DNA of 47,138 bases from CBDUBU01 sp965365465 (GCA_965365465.1 CBDUBU010000004.1:1-47138), one strand, 5' to 3'. Numbered from the stretch's first letter, positions 17,515 to 26,233 are shown. The notes: a model not told the origin generated them from the sequence alone. A program made the numbers and translations.

Positions 17515-19782
17515 ATGCAGCACCTTTTACGTTCAGCCTATTTTCCTTACGGCTCACAGTACTACAGGGCGCCTTCGCCGCCGCCGGAGGATTGGGACCG
17601 CGACCTGCGCGAAATGGCGCGGCTCGGATTCAACATGGTAAAGTACTGGCTGCAATGGCGCTGGAATCATCCTGAGAAAGACCGCTTTTACTTCGATGAC
17701 ATCGACCGGCTGATGGATCTTGCGCAGGAGCACGGCCTGAAGGTCATGCTCAACACCATCGTTGATGTCGCGCCGGCCTGGATCTACCGGGAGCACCCGG
17801 ATGCATCCATGCTGACGCTGGACGGCAGGCGCATCGGGCCGCAAACGCAGCCGCACCGGCAGATCGGGGGGCTGGGTGTTTGCCTGAACCACGCCGATGT
17901 GATGGATCACCTGTTCCGGTTTCTGGAAGCGTGCATCGAACGGTACAGGGACCATCCGGCGCTGGAAATCTGGAACGTCGGGAGCGAGCCTGAACTGACC
18001 CAGAGCATGTCAGAAATGCGCCTCTATGCCGACGATGCGGAAAAGATCGGCGATATGCTGTGCTACTGTGACCATTGCAAGAACGCCTTCCGAAATTGGC
18101 TGGCGCAAAAGTATGAGTCGATCGATGAACTGAACACATCCTGGAATCGCAACTACCAGTCCTTCGAGGAAGCCGAGTTGCCGCGCACCCGCAACACCTT
18201 CAACGACGTAATCGACTGGAGGATGTTTTTCGTGCATACGCTCGGCGAGAACGTGCGGCGGCGCTTCGAGACGGCGGAGCGGATCGATGCGGGCAGGCAT
18301 CCACTCATGTGCCATCACGTATTCATTCAGGGTTTTCCCGTCACGTCTACGGCCAACGATCCGTGGAACGTCGGGCGGTTCGGAGATTTGCACGGGTTTA
18401 CCCAGATGGACGACCCCATGATGTGCGACATCCTGCGGTGCTGCGCGCCCGGCAAGCCGGTGATCTCGGCTGAAATGTTGATGCTGATGGGGTATACACT
18501 GCGGATGCCGAAGGCCATTGACGCCGACGACATCAAACGCCACGTTTTCACCGGAATCGCTGCCAACCTGAAAGGTTTTCTCTTCTGGCAGTACCGGCCT
18601 GAAATGTTGGGGCGGGAAGCGCCCACCTGGGGCCTCTCGCACCTGGATGGTTCCGAAACTCCCTGGCTCCGCTCCTTTGCGGAAGTCGGAGACGTGTTGC
18701 AGAAGAATGCAGGCTTTCTGCTCGAAGCCGCCCCGCAACCTGCCGAAATAGCCATTCTGTTCAACCCGGAGAATCAGGTGTTTGCCTGGGCTGCGACAGG
18801 CAATGAAAAAACGGCGACGGATTCCCTGCTGGGAGCGCACCGGGCGCTCTACGACCACAGCTACAACATCGACTTCATTCATCCGCGAGACTTCGGGGAT
18901 GAGGATGGGTTAAGCCGGTATCGCGTCATTGTCATTCCCTTTCCCTACCTCTTGAGCCGCCGTATCGCCGACAGGTTGAAGAAATGGGTAGAGGAAGGAG
19001 GAACGCTGATCGGGGAAGCTTACTTCGGCGGGTGGAACCGGGAAGAAGGGCGACATCAGACGACCCTTCCCGGCTATGGTTTGCACGAAGTTTTCAAGGT
19101 GCGGCAGCGCAACGCCGAACCGGCCCAGGAGCATGAGTACGTGCTATATCACGGCGTGACTCGCAAGGCATCGCAAAGGGTTTTGCGGCCGGGCCTGAAT
19201 GAACCCGCACAAGGGGCCGGGTTTGTCATGGCGCAACCTGTGGAAGCCGCTGGAGAAGGGCAGGTCGAGATCACGCTTCAGCATCCTCTGCCTGGCCTGG
19301 CTGCCGGCGCGAAAGTCTATGGCGGGATGGTCAGGGAGACTTATTTCATGGAGGGCGCCGAGGCGCTGGCTACGTATGCCGACGGAGCGCCTGCCATTAC
19401 CATTGCTTCCTGCGGGAGCGGCAAAGCCATTCTGATCGGTTCCTATGTGGCCCTGTTGCATCACCGGAGAAAGTATGCCGCGAATGGCGCCTTGCTGGCA
19501 GGACTCGTCGCGTACGCTGCGGAGGTGCGCAGGCCGCGTGTGGTGGGCGGCGCGAAAGTGCGGGTCGATACGCTGCGCTCGCCCGGAGGAGACGTCATGG
19601 TGATGGTGCAGAACAACGAGGGTGCAACGGTCGAAGCGTCGGTGTGCATCCCCGACAACCAGAGCGGAGCATTGAAAGAACAGTTCAGCGGCAACACGGC
19701 AGCTTGCGTTTCAACCGGCGAGGGTTCGTGTTTTACGGTTTCGCTCCGACCGCGGGAGGTGCAGGTGTACCGCCTCGAATGA
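17515..19782 (+). CDS. GH42-family beta-galactosidase-like hydrolase
   Basis: A 755-residue retaining glycosidase that removes terminal beta-linked galactose (or arabinose) from short sugars. It has no signal peptide, so it acts in the cytoplasm. The N-terminal barrel has the expected acid/base Glu158 (WNVGSEPEL) and nucleophile Glu320 (PVISAEML). The GH42 zinc site is present as C183-x-C185-x2-C188. A trimerisation-type glutamine-amidotransferase-like domain follows at about 410-600 (VIVIPFPYLLSRRIA, GGTLIGEAYFGG), then a small C-terminal beta domain. The acid/base motif reads NVGSE, not the more usual N-E of GH42, so the enzyme is probably a divergent branch. It follows the isomerase gene in the same direction. 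Confidence 0.85.
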   Translation: MQHLLRSAYFPYGSQYYRAPSPPPEDWDRDLREMARLGFNMVKYWLQWRWNHPEKDRFYFDDIDRLMDLAQEHGLKVMLNTIVDVAPAWIYREHPDASMLTLDGRRIGPQTQPHRQIGGLGVCLNHADVMDHLFRFLEACIERYRDHPALEIWNVGSEPELTQSMSEMRLYADDAEKIGDMLCYCDHCKNAFRNWLAQKYESIDELNTSWNRNYQSFEEAELPRTRNTFNDVIDWRMFFVHTLGENVRRRFETAERIDAGRHPLMCHHVFIQGFPVTSTANDPWNVGRFGDLHGFTQMDDPMMCDILRCCAPGKPVISAEMLMLMGYTLRMPKAIDADDIKRHVFTGIAANLKGFLFWQYRPEMLGREAPTWGLSHLDGSETPWLRSFAEVGDVLQKNAGFLLEAAPQPAEIAILFNPENQVFAWAATGNEKTATDSLLGAHRALYDHSYNIDFIHPRDFGDEDGLSRYRVIVIPFPYLLSRRIADRLKKWVEEGGTLIGEAYFGGWNREEGRHQTTLPGYGLHEVFKVRQRNAEPAQEHEYVLYHGVTRKASQRVLRPGLNEPAQGAGFVMAQPVEAAGEGQVEITLQHPLPGLAAGAKVYGGMVRETYFMEGAEALATYADGAPAITIASCGSGKAILIGSYVALLHHRRKYAANGALLAGLVAYAAEVRRPRVVGGAKVRVDTLRSPGGDVMVMVQNNEGATVEASVCIPDNQSGALKEQFSGNTAACVSTGEGSCFTVSLRPREVQVYRLE

Positions 19783-19830
19783 ACAGGGCCGCCCCTTCCT
19801 TCGCATTTTGCAGATTCAGCCAGGCATGAC

Positions 19831-21486
19831 ATGAACACACACAACAGACGGGATTTCATCAGGGCCAGTTTACTTGGGGCGACAGGGCTTTCCCTTGCGC
19901 CCTGCGCCAGCGCCTGGGGTGCTGCTGTCTCCCGCCGGCGCGACAGCCTGGTCTTCAAGCCCTTTCCGCACCCCTTGACGCCTGAAATCGGGCTGGTGTA
20001 CGCAACCGATGTCCACGGCGATCCTTTCAAGTCGCCTATCACCGTGTCGCAGCAGGGAATCGTCGTGCCGGAGTCGGTAGCCGGGCAGCCTTTTGCCCTC
20101 AATGCCCGCTGGTTCATCGAAGGGTTCGGGTATGTCTGGCTCGAAGCAGACAATGCGGGCCGTTTCTACTCCCGCGAGGATTTTACGGGCAACACGACCC
20201 ACAACCTGAATGTCGCATTTGCTCAGAGTCGGGTGACGCGAAATCAGGAGGTCTTGAGCCGGTATCGGGACAAGGGAACCGTGTTTTCAACCGAGGTGAG
20301 GGGCCTGCACGATCTGTCGCAGGAGTTGCTGGCGGAAGCGCAGAAAAAGCAGGGGGCGGAGGCGGCTGATCTGGCCGACCGGACGCTGTACTACGCGCTG
20401 TGGGCCGGGGAAAAATTGGAACTGGAACACGCCCGCAGCGAGATTGCCAGGCAGAAGCGGATGGATGAATTCTTCTTCGGGTGTGAAACGCGGCAGTACG
20501 TGTGGGCAAAGTCGGAGGCGCTCACGGATCGCTTCGAGGAATTGTTCAACTATGCCACCGTCACGCATTACGTCTACGATACCTGGTACGAGGTCTTCGA
20601 GCCGCGAGAAGGCGTCTACCGCTGGGGCATCAAGGACAACATTGTGGACTGGCTCACCGAAAACAATATCACCATCGAAGGCAGACCGCTGTTCTGGTTT
20701 CACTCCTGGGTCACGCCTGACTGGCTGAAGGAGAAGAATTTCGACGAACTCAAGCAGTACGTAGACAGGCACGTTGAGAATGTGGTGGGGCATTACGGGG
20801 ACCGAATCCTGCACTGGGAGGTAGTCAACGAGTACCATGATTGGGCCAACGTGCATAACCACACCCCGGAGCAGATCACCGAGATCGTGCGCCTGGCCTG
20901 CGAGAAAACGCACGACGTGAATCCGAAAGTATCGCGCCTGATCAACAACTGCTGCACCTGGGCCGAGTATGCCGCGATAGGCAACAGCGACTCCGGGCCT
21001 TCGGATCGGCCCCTGCGTTCGCCCTACCAGTTCTTGCGGGATCTGGTCGATGCGGAGGTTCCCTTTGACGTGGTGGGCTTGCAGATGTACTATCCCCATC
21101 GGTCGCTGGCGGAGGTATCCCGGCAGGTAGACCGGTTTGCAGCTTTCGGCAAGCCCGTCTACATCACCGAGATTGCCGCTTCTTCAGGGCCGACCCGAAG
21201 CGACATTCTGACCGGGGAGATGGAGTTGTTGAAAGCGCCCTACGACTGGCATCGTCCCTGGGATGAAGACCTGCAAGCGGACTGGCTTGAACAGATGTAC
21301 ACCATCTTCTACAGCAAGCCCTACATCCACAATGTAAGCTGGTATGATTTCGCCGACTTCCGCACCTTTATCCCGAACGGCGGGCTTATCCGCGTAGACG
21401 GAGAAAGGAAGGATTCCTTTGAACGGCTGAAAGGGCTGCTCAAATCGTGGGACCGATTGCCTGAGCCCGTGTCTGAAAAACTTTAG
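19831..21486 (+). CDS. Tat-exported GH10-like endo-beta-1,4-xylanase
   Basis: A 551-residue protein whose N-terminus carries a twin-arginine signal (NRRDFIRASLLG, then a hydrophobic stretch ending near PCASAWG), so it is exported folded. Residues about 45-205 form an extra N-terminal region, probably a beta-sandwich binding module. The C-terminal 340 residues are a GH10-type barrel: acid/base Glu334 in HWEVVNEYHDW and nucleophile Glu447 in VYITEIAAS. GH10 enzymes cut xylan backbones. The nucleophile motif reads ITEIAAS, where classical xylanases have ITELD, so activity on plain xylan is uncertain. It is the only Tat substrate recognised in this locus and may act in the periplasm. Confidence 0.82.
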   Translation: MNTHNRRDFIRASLLGATGLSLAPCASAWGAAVSRRRDSLVFKPFPHPLTPEIGLVYATDVHGDPFKSPITVSQQGIVVPESVAGQPFALNARWFIEGFGYVWLEADNAGRFYSREDFTGNTTHNLNVAFAQSRVTRNQEVLSRYRDKGTVFSTEVRGLHDLSQELLAEAQKKQGAEAADLADRTLYYALWAGEKLELEHARSEIARQKRMDEFFFGCETRQYVWAKSEALTDRFEELFNYATVTHYVYDTWYEVFEPREGVYRWGIKDNIVDWLTENNITIEGRPLFWFHSWVTPDWLKEKNFDELKQYVDRHVENVVGHYGDRILHWEVVNEYHDWANVHNHTPEQITEIVRLACEKTHDVNPKVSRLINNCCTWAEYAAIGNSDSGPSDRPLRSPYQFLRDLVDAEVPFDVVGLQMYYPHRSLAEVSRQVDRFAAFGKPVYITEIAASSGPTRSDILTGEMELLKAPYDWHRPWDEDLQADWLEQMYTIFYSKPYIHNVSWYDFADFRTFIPNGGLIRVDGERKDSFERLKGLLKSWDRLPEPVSEKL

Positions 21487-21496
21487 AGGGTGCAAC

Positions 21497-23947
21497 GTGA
21501 GAGGATCTGGAAGGGGTATCAAACAGGCATGGCAGCGGTCGTACGGTCATAGCTGGTTCTGGGCCGCTGGATGCATGTGGCTTGCAGGCATAATGCCAGG
21601 TCTTGGCGGCTCTGCGCAGGTTGCTGCTCAGAGCATCACACTCGACCAGCAGGACGCTATCGTCTGGATGCCGGAACAGGTCATCCACGGCGCCATCGAG
21701 GGGAATCTATCCGGGCAGGGGGTGCTCTGGCTAAACGGCGCCCCATCCTATTCCTTTCAGGTGGAAGCCGGTGCAAATCATTTTGAGGCGCCTGTTCGCC
21801 TGACGGAGGGAGAAAATGTGCTGGCAGCTACCCTGGAAAGCGGAGGGGAGACGGTGTATTCGGATACGCTGCGGCTTACGATGGGATACCGGCAAAAACC
21901 GGAGGCGTACGCATTTGCGACCGTATCAGGGCGTACGGTTGCCCTGCATGGCAAGGTGCTGGAGAATCCGGATAGCCTTTCGCTTTCCTACGCATGGGAG
22001 CAGCATCCATCCGATTCCTTGTCGCTTGCAATCTCTGGTTCTGCCGACACGGTGGCTGTGTTGGAAATCCCCACCGACGCCCCCTATGGCGAATACCATT
22101 TCGACTTTGTAGTCGCCGCCGCCGATGGAGACTCCACACGCGCCGGAACCATCGTTACCATATCCCCGGAGGGGGTCGAAGCTTTTGACATCCGGGAAGA
22201 CCATGCATCCTGGATCGATTCGGCGATCATCTATGAAGTATTGCCTTTCAACTTCTCACGATCCGGCAACATTCCAGACATCACTGCACGCTTGCCGGAG
22301 TTGAAGGCGCTGGGCGTCAACACCATCTGGCTCCAGCCCATTTTTCCCAATGCGGGGTATGATTTCGGATATGAAGTCCTCGACTACTTCACGATCCGGT
22401 CGGATTACGGCAACGAGGCGGATCTTCGGAGGTTCGTGCAGGAGGCTCATCAACGGGGCATGAAAGTGATTCTGGATTTCGTTCCCAACCACACCCATAT
22501 CGACCACCGGTATGCGCGAGATGCCATAGCGCACGGCCCGGCTTCGCATTATTACGACTTTTACCAGCGAGAACGAGACGCGGTGCCGTATTCGCAGCAT
22601 TATCATCAGGAAACGGTGGGGAAGATGCAGTTCGTCTACTACTTCTGGAATGAACTCGTCAACCTGAACTACAATAATCCGGAAGTGCGGCGCTGGATCA
22701 CCGAGGCCGGTCAGTACTGGATCGAGGAATTCGACATCGACGGGTATCGGCTCGATGCGGTGTGGGGCGTCAATGCACGCACCCCTGAAGCCATGCAGGA
22801 GTTTCGGTTCGACCTCAAGCGGATCAAGCCGGAAATCCTGTTGCTCGGAGAGGACAAAGCCACCGTGCCGGCCACCTTCGACAACCGCTTCGACGTTGCC
22901 TATGACTGGTATCCCGAACAATCCTGGGTCTCACACTGGACCTGGGAGCGGGATTTCAGCGCCGATGAGTCGGTCAGCTATACCATCTTTAACGACCCGA
23001 ATGTGGGCAATCGGGCGGCAGGGCTGCGCAATGCGCTTACAAACCGTGGGAATGGGTTTGCTCCCAATGCAAAAGTGCTGCGTTTCATGGAGAACAACGA
23101 TACGCCGCGCTTTCACAAAACGCATGACCTGGAACGGACCAGGATGGCAGCGGCGCTGCTGTTTGCGCTGCCGGGAATACCGCTTCTCTACAATGGTCAG
23201 GAGGTCGGTTACCGCTCACATCCCTATTCTACGCAGCAGATCTACGCGCGAGGCAGGCCCATACGCGAGCAGGATCCTCACGGGCTTTATTCCTATTACC
23301 ATCATCTGATTCTGCTTCGAAAAGCTTTTCCAGCGCTCTACGGCGATCATTTCCGGGAGATTCCGATAGGACCCTCGGAGGCGGCAGGGCAGGCATATGC
23401 CTTTCACCGGTGGAAAGAAGACCAGAACGTGCTGGGCCTCATCAATATGGGTCCGGACCCTGTAGAAGCGGGGTTGTCTGTGCCGGTCGAAGAGATGGGC
23501 ATAGACCCGGCGGTTACCTATTATCTGACCGATCTCATCACCGGAGACTATGAGACTGTACAGGGCGAGGCCCTTGCAACGCTGTCTGTGCCGGTCGAGG
23601 GCTACACGGCGCGGCTTTTCTTGCTGGACGATGAGGTGGCGGCAGTTCCAACCGGCATTCAGGCGCCACAGGAAGAGACTCCTACCCATTTCGTTCTCTC
23701 CCAGAACTACCCGAATCCGTTTAACCCAACGACGACCATTGCGTTTGAACTCCCTGATCCGGCTGAAGTCCGCCTGAGCGTATTCGACGTGCTGGGAAGA
23801 GAGGTCGCCGTGCTCATAGACGGATACAAGGCATCCGGGCAGTATACAATTCAGTTTGACGCCGGCAGGCTTGCCAGCGGGCTGTACCTGTACCGCCTGA
23901 CGACGCCTTTTGGGACGGCAACGCGCCAGATGCTGCTGATTCGATAG
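21497..23947 (+). CDS. Secreted GH13 alpha-amylase-family enzyme with T9SS sorting domain
   Basis: An 816-residue exported enzyme for alpha-glucan-type substrates. It starts at GTG 21497, with AGAGGG eight bases upstream. The signal peptide ends near QVAAQ. Two beta-rich segments (about 45-225) precede the barrel. GH13 regions are visible: I (DFVPNHTH), II (GYRLDAVW, nucleophile Asp420), III (LLGEDK, acid Glu452) and IV (MENNDTPR, Asp535). In region IV the usual His before the Asp is Asn534. A C-terminal beta domain is followed by a type A T9SS sorting domain (QNYPNPFNPTT to the end). It is the last + gene of the locus and converges with the deacetylase gene, 20 bases apart. Confidence 0.9.
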   Translation: MRGSGRGIKQAWQRSYGHSWFWAAGCMWLAGIMPGLGGSAQVAAQSITLDQQDAIVWMPEQVIHGAIEGNLSGQGVLWLNGAPSYSFQVEAGANHFEAPVRLTEGENVLAATLESGGETVYSDTLRLTMGYRQKPEAYAFATVSGRTVALHGKVLENPDSLSLSYAWEQHPSDSLSLAISGSADTVAVLEIPTDAPYGEYHFDFVVAAADGDSTRAGTIVTISPEGVEAFDIREDHASWIDSAIIYEVLPFNFSRSGNIPDITARLPELKALGVNTIWLQPIFPNAGYDFGYEVLDYFTIRSDYGNEADLRRFVQEAHQRGMKVILDFVPNHTHIDHRYARDAIAHGPASHYYDFYQRERDAVPYSQHYHQETVGKMQFVYYFWNELVNLNYNNPEVRRWITEAGQYWIEEFDIDGYRLDAVWGVNARTPEAMQEFRFDLKRIKPEILLLGEDKATVPATFDNRFDVAYDWYPEQSWVSHWTWERDFSADESVSYTIFNDPNVGNRAAGLRNALTNRGNGFAPNAKVLRFMENNDTPRFHKTHDLERTRMAAALLFALPGIPLLYNGQEVGYRSHPYSTQQIYARGRPIREQDPHGLYSYYHHLILLRKAFPALYGDHFREIPIGPSEAAGQAYAFHRWKEDQNVLGLINMGPDPVEAGLSVPVEEMGIDPAVTYYLTDLITGDYETVQGEALATLSVPVEGYTARLFLLDDEVAAVPTGIQAPQEETPTHFVLSQNYPNPFNPTTTIAFELPDPAEVRLSVFDVLGREVAVLIDGYKASGQYTIQFDAGRLASGLYLYRLTTPFGTATRQMLLIR

Positions 23948-23967
23948 GGCGGCGCCGACGCTTTCGA

Positions 23968-24843
23968 TTATCGCCCCAGCATGGGAAAGAGCCGGCGGAT
24001 CTCCTCGTCCGAGGGCTGGCCTCCGTACTCGGTAATCTCGAACGATTCGGCGTGCCGAACGCCTGCGGCATGTTCTTTCCCGTACCATTTTTCGAGCGAA
24101 GCCCGCATCTCAGGGGTGATCTCGAAAGACCAGTGCAGCGTCAACCAGGCCAGCCGCTCCTTTTCGTCTGTCGGCGTTTCGCCCATGTCGCCGCTGGCCC
24201 AGGGCAGGTACTCGTGGAACTGCGATACGTGCGCGTCGAGCGCCCTGATTTTCTGGTCATATACGGCATCGACATCAATGGTAATGTCAGGACTGAACGG
24301 GTTCGGTTTCTTGAAGCCGTCCTCGAAGTACAGAAAAACAGGATTCTTTTCCAGCGCCGGGACGGTCGGGAGCACATTCGGGGTTTCGACCAGAATGGCG
24401 GCATCCTGAACGAGAATGCCGGAGTACCGGTGGTCGGGGTGATAGTCATTTGGACGGTGGGATACAACGATGTCGGCCTTCCACTCGCGGATAACACGGA
24501 TGATTGCTTTGCGTGCGTCCAGGCTCGGGACGAGTTCGCCGTCGTTGAACTCCAGGATTTCATACGCGACCCCAAGCCGCCTGCCTGCCTCCTGCGCCTC
24601 GGCAAAACGGCGTCGGGCGAGTTCGCCGCCGCCCATCTCATGATGTCCGGCAAACCCGTTGGTGACTGACACAAACTTGACGGCATGACCGCTCCGGGCC
24701 AGCAGCGCAGCCGTGCCCCCTGCCTTCAGGTCCGCGTCATCCGGATGCGCGCCGATAAACAGGTATCTGAGTTCCTGTTGCTGCGCGGCGGCAGGACACG
24801 TCAGGTACAGGAGGAGGCCAAGCAAAACCAGTATGCGACTCAT
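23968..24843 (-). CDS. Secreted PIG-L/LmbE-family deacetylase
   Basis: A zinc-dependent N-acetyl-sugar deacetylase-type protein of 291 residues. The N-terminal 21 residues form a signal peptide ending in PAAAQ, so it is exported, unlike the cytoplasmic BshB and MshB relatives. The zinc motif AHPDDADL is at about residue 33, and the second His motif (YHPDHRYSG) is near residue 135. It probably removes acetyl groups from sugars in the periplasm, and might act on acetylated polysaccharide alongside the neighbouring hydrolases, although it is on the opposite strand. The start is followed by a strong hydrophobic core and supported by the signal peptide. Confidence 0.87.
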   Translation of the reverse strand: MSRILVLLGLLLYLTCPAAAQQQELRYLFIGAHPDDADLKAGGTAALLARSGHAVKFVSVTNGFAGHHEMGGGELARRRFAEAQEAGRRLGVAYEILEFNDGELVPSLDARKAIIRVIREWKADIVVSHRPNDYHPDHRYSGILVQDAAILVETPNVLPTVPALEKNPVFLYFEDGFKKPNPFSPDITIDVDAVYDQKIRALDAHVSQFHEYLPWASGDMGETPTDEKERLAWLTLHWSFEITPEMRASLEKWYGKEHAAGVRHAESFEITEYGGQPSDEEIRRLFPMLGR

Positions 24844-25040
24844 AACCTTCTTTCCGGACAGCGTTCAAAAGGAGGAGAGGAAAACGGAGGCATCGGGACG
24901 TTTTCGGCTCTCCTGATAATACCGTTTTTTTGTTTTGCTTGCACCTCGGCTGAAGGGCGGGCAAGCCAGGAATTGCAGTCTACTGCGCTTCACTCAGACG
25001 TACGGCGAATGAGCGTGGAACCAGGAAAGTCGCGCCTGTC

Positions 25041-25084
25041 TCAAAAAACAAAACCCCTGAACTCAAACAAGAGTTCAGGGGTTT
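25041..25084 (-). terminator. Rho-independent terminator of tmRNA
   Basis: A perfect 14-base-pair stem (25051-25064 with 25071-25084) with a six-base loop is followed on the minus strand by TGTTTTTTGA. It sits seven bases past the tmRNA 3' end, exactly where a terminator for ssrA is expected. Confidence 0.88.
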
Positions 25085-25090
25085 GCTGCT

Positions 25091-25459
25091 TAGTGGAGAT
25101 GCCGGGAGTCGAACCCGGGTCCGAATGGATGAACCAGACAAGCGTCTACGTGTGTAGTCAGCTTATTGAGTCTCGCTCACATCGAATGCCAGCCGACCGG
25201 GCCTCGTGTGAGCACAGGCTGGTTAAATTTTATTGCAGCGTATTCAGCCGGCATTGCTGCAACTATTCCACCTGATATGATGCCTCGAGATAACCCGGTG
25301 GACGAGCATTATCTGAGACAGACGGCGCTTGTTTAAGCGGCCATCGCGTACGAGTAATCGTTCGCAGTTACTTGGTTTCTTAGCAGTTTATACGAGCTTG
25401 CCAAGAGGCTCGACACGCAACCTGCAGCGCAAACCACCCGTCGAATCCAAAACATCCCC
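25091..25459 (-). ncRNA. ssrA: Transfer-messenger RNA (tmRNA)
   Basis: Rescues stalled ribosomes with SmpB and tags the unfinished protein for degradation. The minus strand begins GGGGATGTTTTGGATTCGAC (from 25459) and ends with the T-arm GGGTTCGACTCCCGG and acceptor CATCTCCA. The 5' GGGGATG and the 3' CATCTCC pair over seven positions. The tag frame at 25365-25333 reads ANDYSYAMAA followed by TAA. The bases at the CCA position are CTA, so the CCA may be added after transcription or the mature end may lie at 25094. A six-base-pair hairpin (25476-25491) sits just upstream of the mature 5' end, probably in the leader. The T-arm could be mistaken for a tRNA, but the matching 5' half is 350 bases away. 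Confidence 0.95.
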
Positions 25460-25527
25460 AGTAGGTAAAGAACAGTTCCTCTCTTGAGGAAAAGATCCTA
25501 CGATCCACCGAAACCAAAGTTCCCGAT

Positions 25528-26001
25528 CTAGTTCTCCGAAGCGACCTCGTCTTTTTCAAATGGGATGCCCATCATGCGAAATCCCTGATCGGCCAGAGCG
25601 CGGTTAAGATCAGGCAGAATAGAACGACGAAGGTTGCTCGCCAGATACGGAATCTTGCTTCGCCCTCCCGTTATGTACTTCCGGTAAGGATGAAAGAAGA
25701 CCCGTACATACTCGCCGCTGACAGGAACCACTTCAAGGGCTATCGTAACCTTGTACAAGCCCCACCTGGCTATGGTGCGGCTTTCCGTAGCAATTGCATT
25801 GGGAGCTTCAGTTGCAACGGGTTTCCATCCTGCTGCCTCTACAGCCGTCTGAATTCTATCTTGTATATCCTTCTCCATTTTACCCTCCATTTCGTAATCA
25901 CGGTACAATGGAGACAGCGAAGGGGTGCAAGCAGAAAGAAACAAAAGCACTGCCGCCAGAAGCGCCAGACTGATTGTGGAAGCAACAGGGGGGTGGGTCA
26001 T
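25528..26001 (-). CDS. Small lipoprotein, function unknown
   Basis: A 157-residue protein with a lipoprotein signal: a hydrophobic stretch and the lipobox LSAC near residues 22-25. The mature part is polar, with a central stretch that looks like a mixed alpha/beta domain (KDIQDRIQTAVEAAGW, then WGLYKVTIALEVVPVSGEYVRVFFHPYRKY). I recognise no family. The stop is about 70 bases upstream of the mature tmRNA 5' end, so the tmRNA promoter lies inside or next to this gene. It probably sits in the inner leaflet of the outer membrane or in the inner membrane. Confidence 0.75.
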   Translation of the reverse strand: MTHPPVASTISLALLAAVLLFLSACTPSLSPLYRDYEMEGKMEKDIQDRIQTAVEAAGWKPVATEAPNAIATESRTIARWGLYKVTIALEVVPVSGEYVRVFFHPYRKYITGGRSKIPYLASNLRRSILPDLNRALADQGFRMMGIPFEKDEVASEN

Positions 26002-26089
26002 AAGGAAAGCACGTCTGGTTGAGTCACAAAGCCTGTAGGCTCAGGATGATGCTGTATTCCGGGTAACTGCGGGACAAACGTAAAGTTCA

Positions 26090-26130
26090 TAAAAAAGCCA
26101 GGCAGACATGCTCACCCAAACATGTCTGCC
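26090..26130 (-). terminator. Terminator hairpin with T-tract, minus strand
   Basis: A ten-base-pair stem (26101-26110 with 26121-26130) and a ten-base loop are followed on the minus strand by TGGCTTTTTTATG. It could end the alpha/beta hydrolase transcript or a small RNA from the structured stretch just upstream. Confidence 0.7.
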
Positions 26131-26198
26131 CGGCGTCGCGGAGGCCTTCCGCGGTGCAGAACTGCACTCCACACACTTCGGATAAGGAGGCATTCCGA
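26091..26198 (-). ncRNA. Candidate structured small RNA
   Basis: A run of inverted repeats fills this part of the 362-base gap between the lipoprotein and hydrolase genes: 26173-26182 with 26194-26203 (10 bp), 26154-26159 with 26162-26167 (6 bp), 26137-26142 with 26148-26153 (6 bp), and the terminator stem. A promoter-like pair lies immediately upstream and the T-tract closes the run, giving a possible transcript of about 108 bases. No open reading frame of note lies here. The first stem overlaps the predicted start site, so it might instead be an operator. It is not a class of RNA I can name. Confidence 0.35.
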
Positions 26199-26204
26199 AG
26201 TGTT

Positions 26205-26233
26205 ATCCTATGTCTTAACAAAGGTTGTGCCAA
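26205..26233 (-). promoter_or_regulatory. Promoter-like pair TTGGCA-17-TAGGAT
   Basis: On the minus strand TTGGCA (26233-26228) and TAGGAT (26210-26205) are separated by 17 bases, ideal sigma-70 spacing with a good -35 and a fair -10. The predicted start is near 26198, at the edge of a 10-bp inverted repeat. Bacteroidota-group promoters often differ from the sigma-70 consensus, so confidence is limited. Confidence 0.4.

Noticed and set aside
19870..19920. Lipobox-like LAPC in the GH10-like N-terminus
   Set aside because: Pro before the Cys is unfavourable for lipoprotein processing, and the twin-arginine motif explains the signal.
25101..25125. T-arm-like sequence resembling a tRNA gene
   Set aside because: It is the 3' half of tmRNA; the matching 5' half and tag frame are present, and no tRNA anticodon arm fits.
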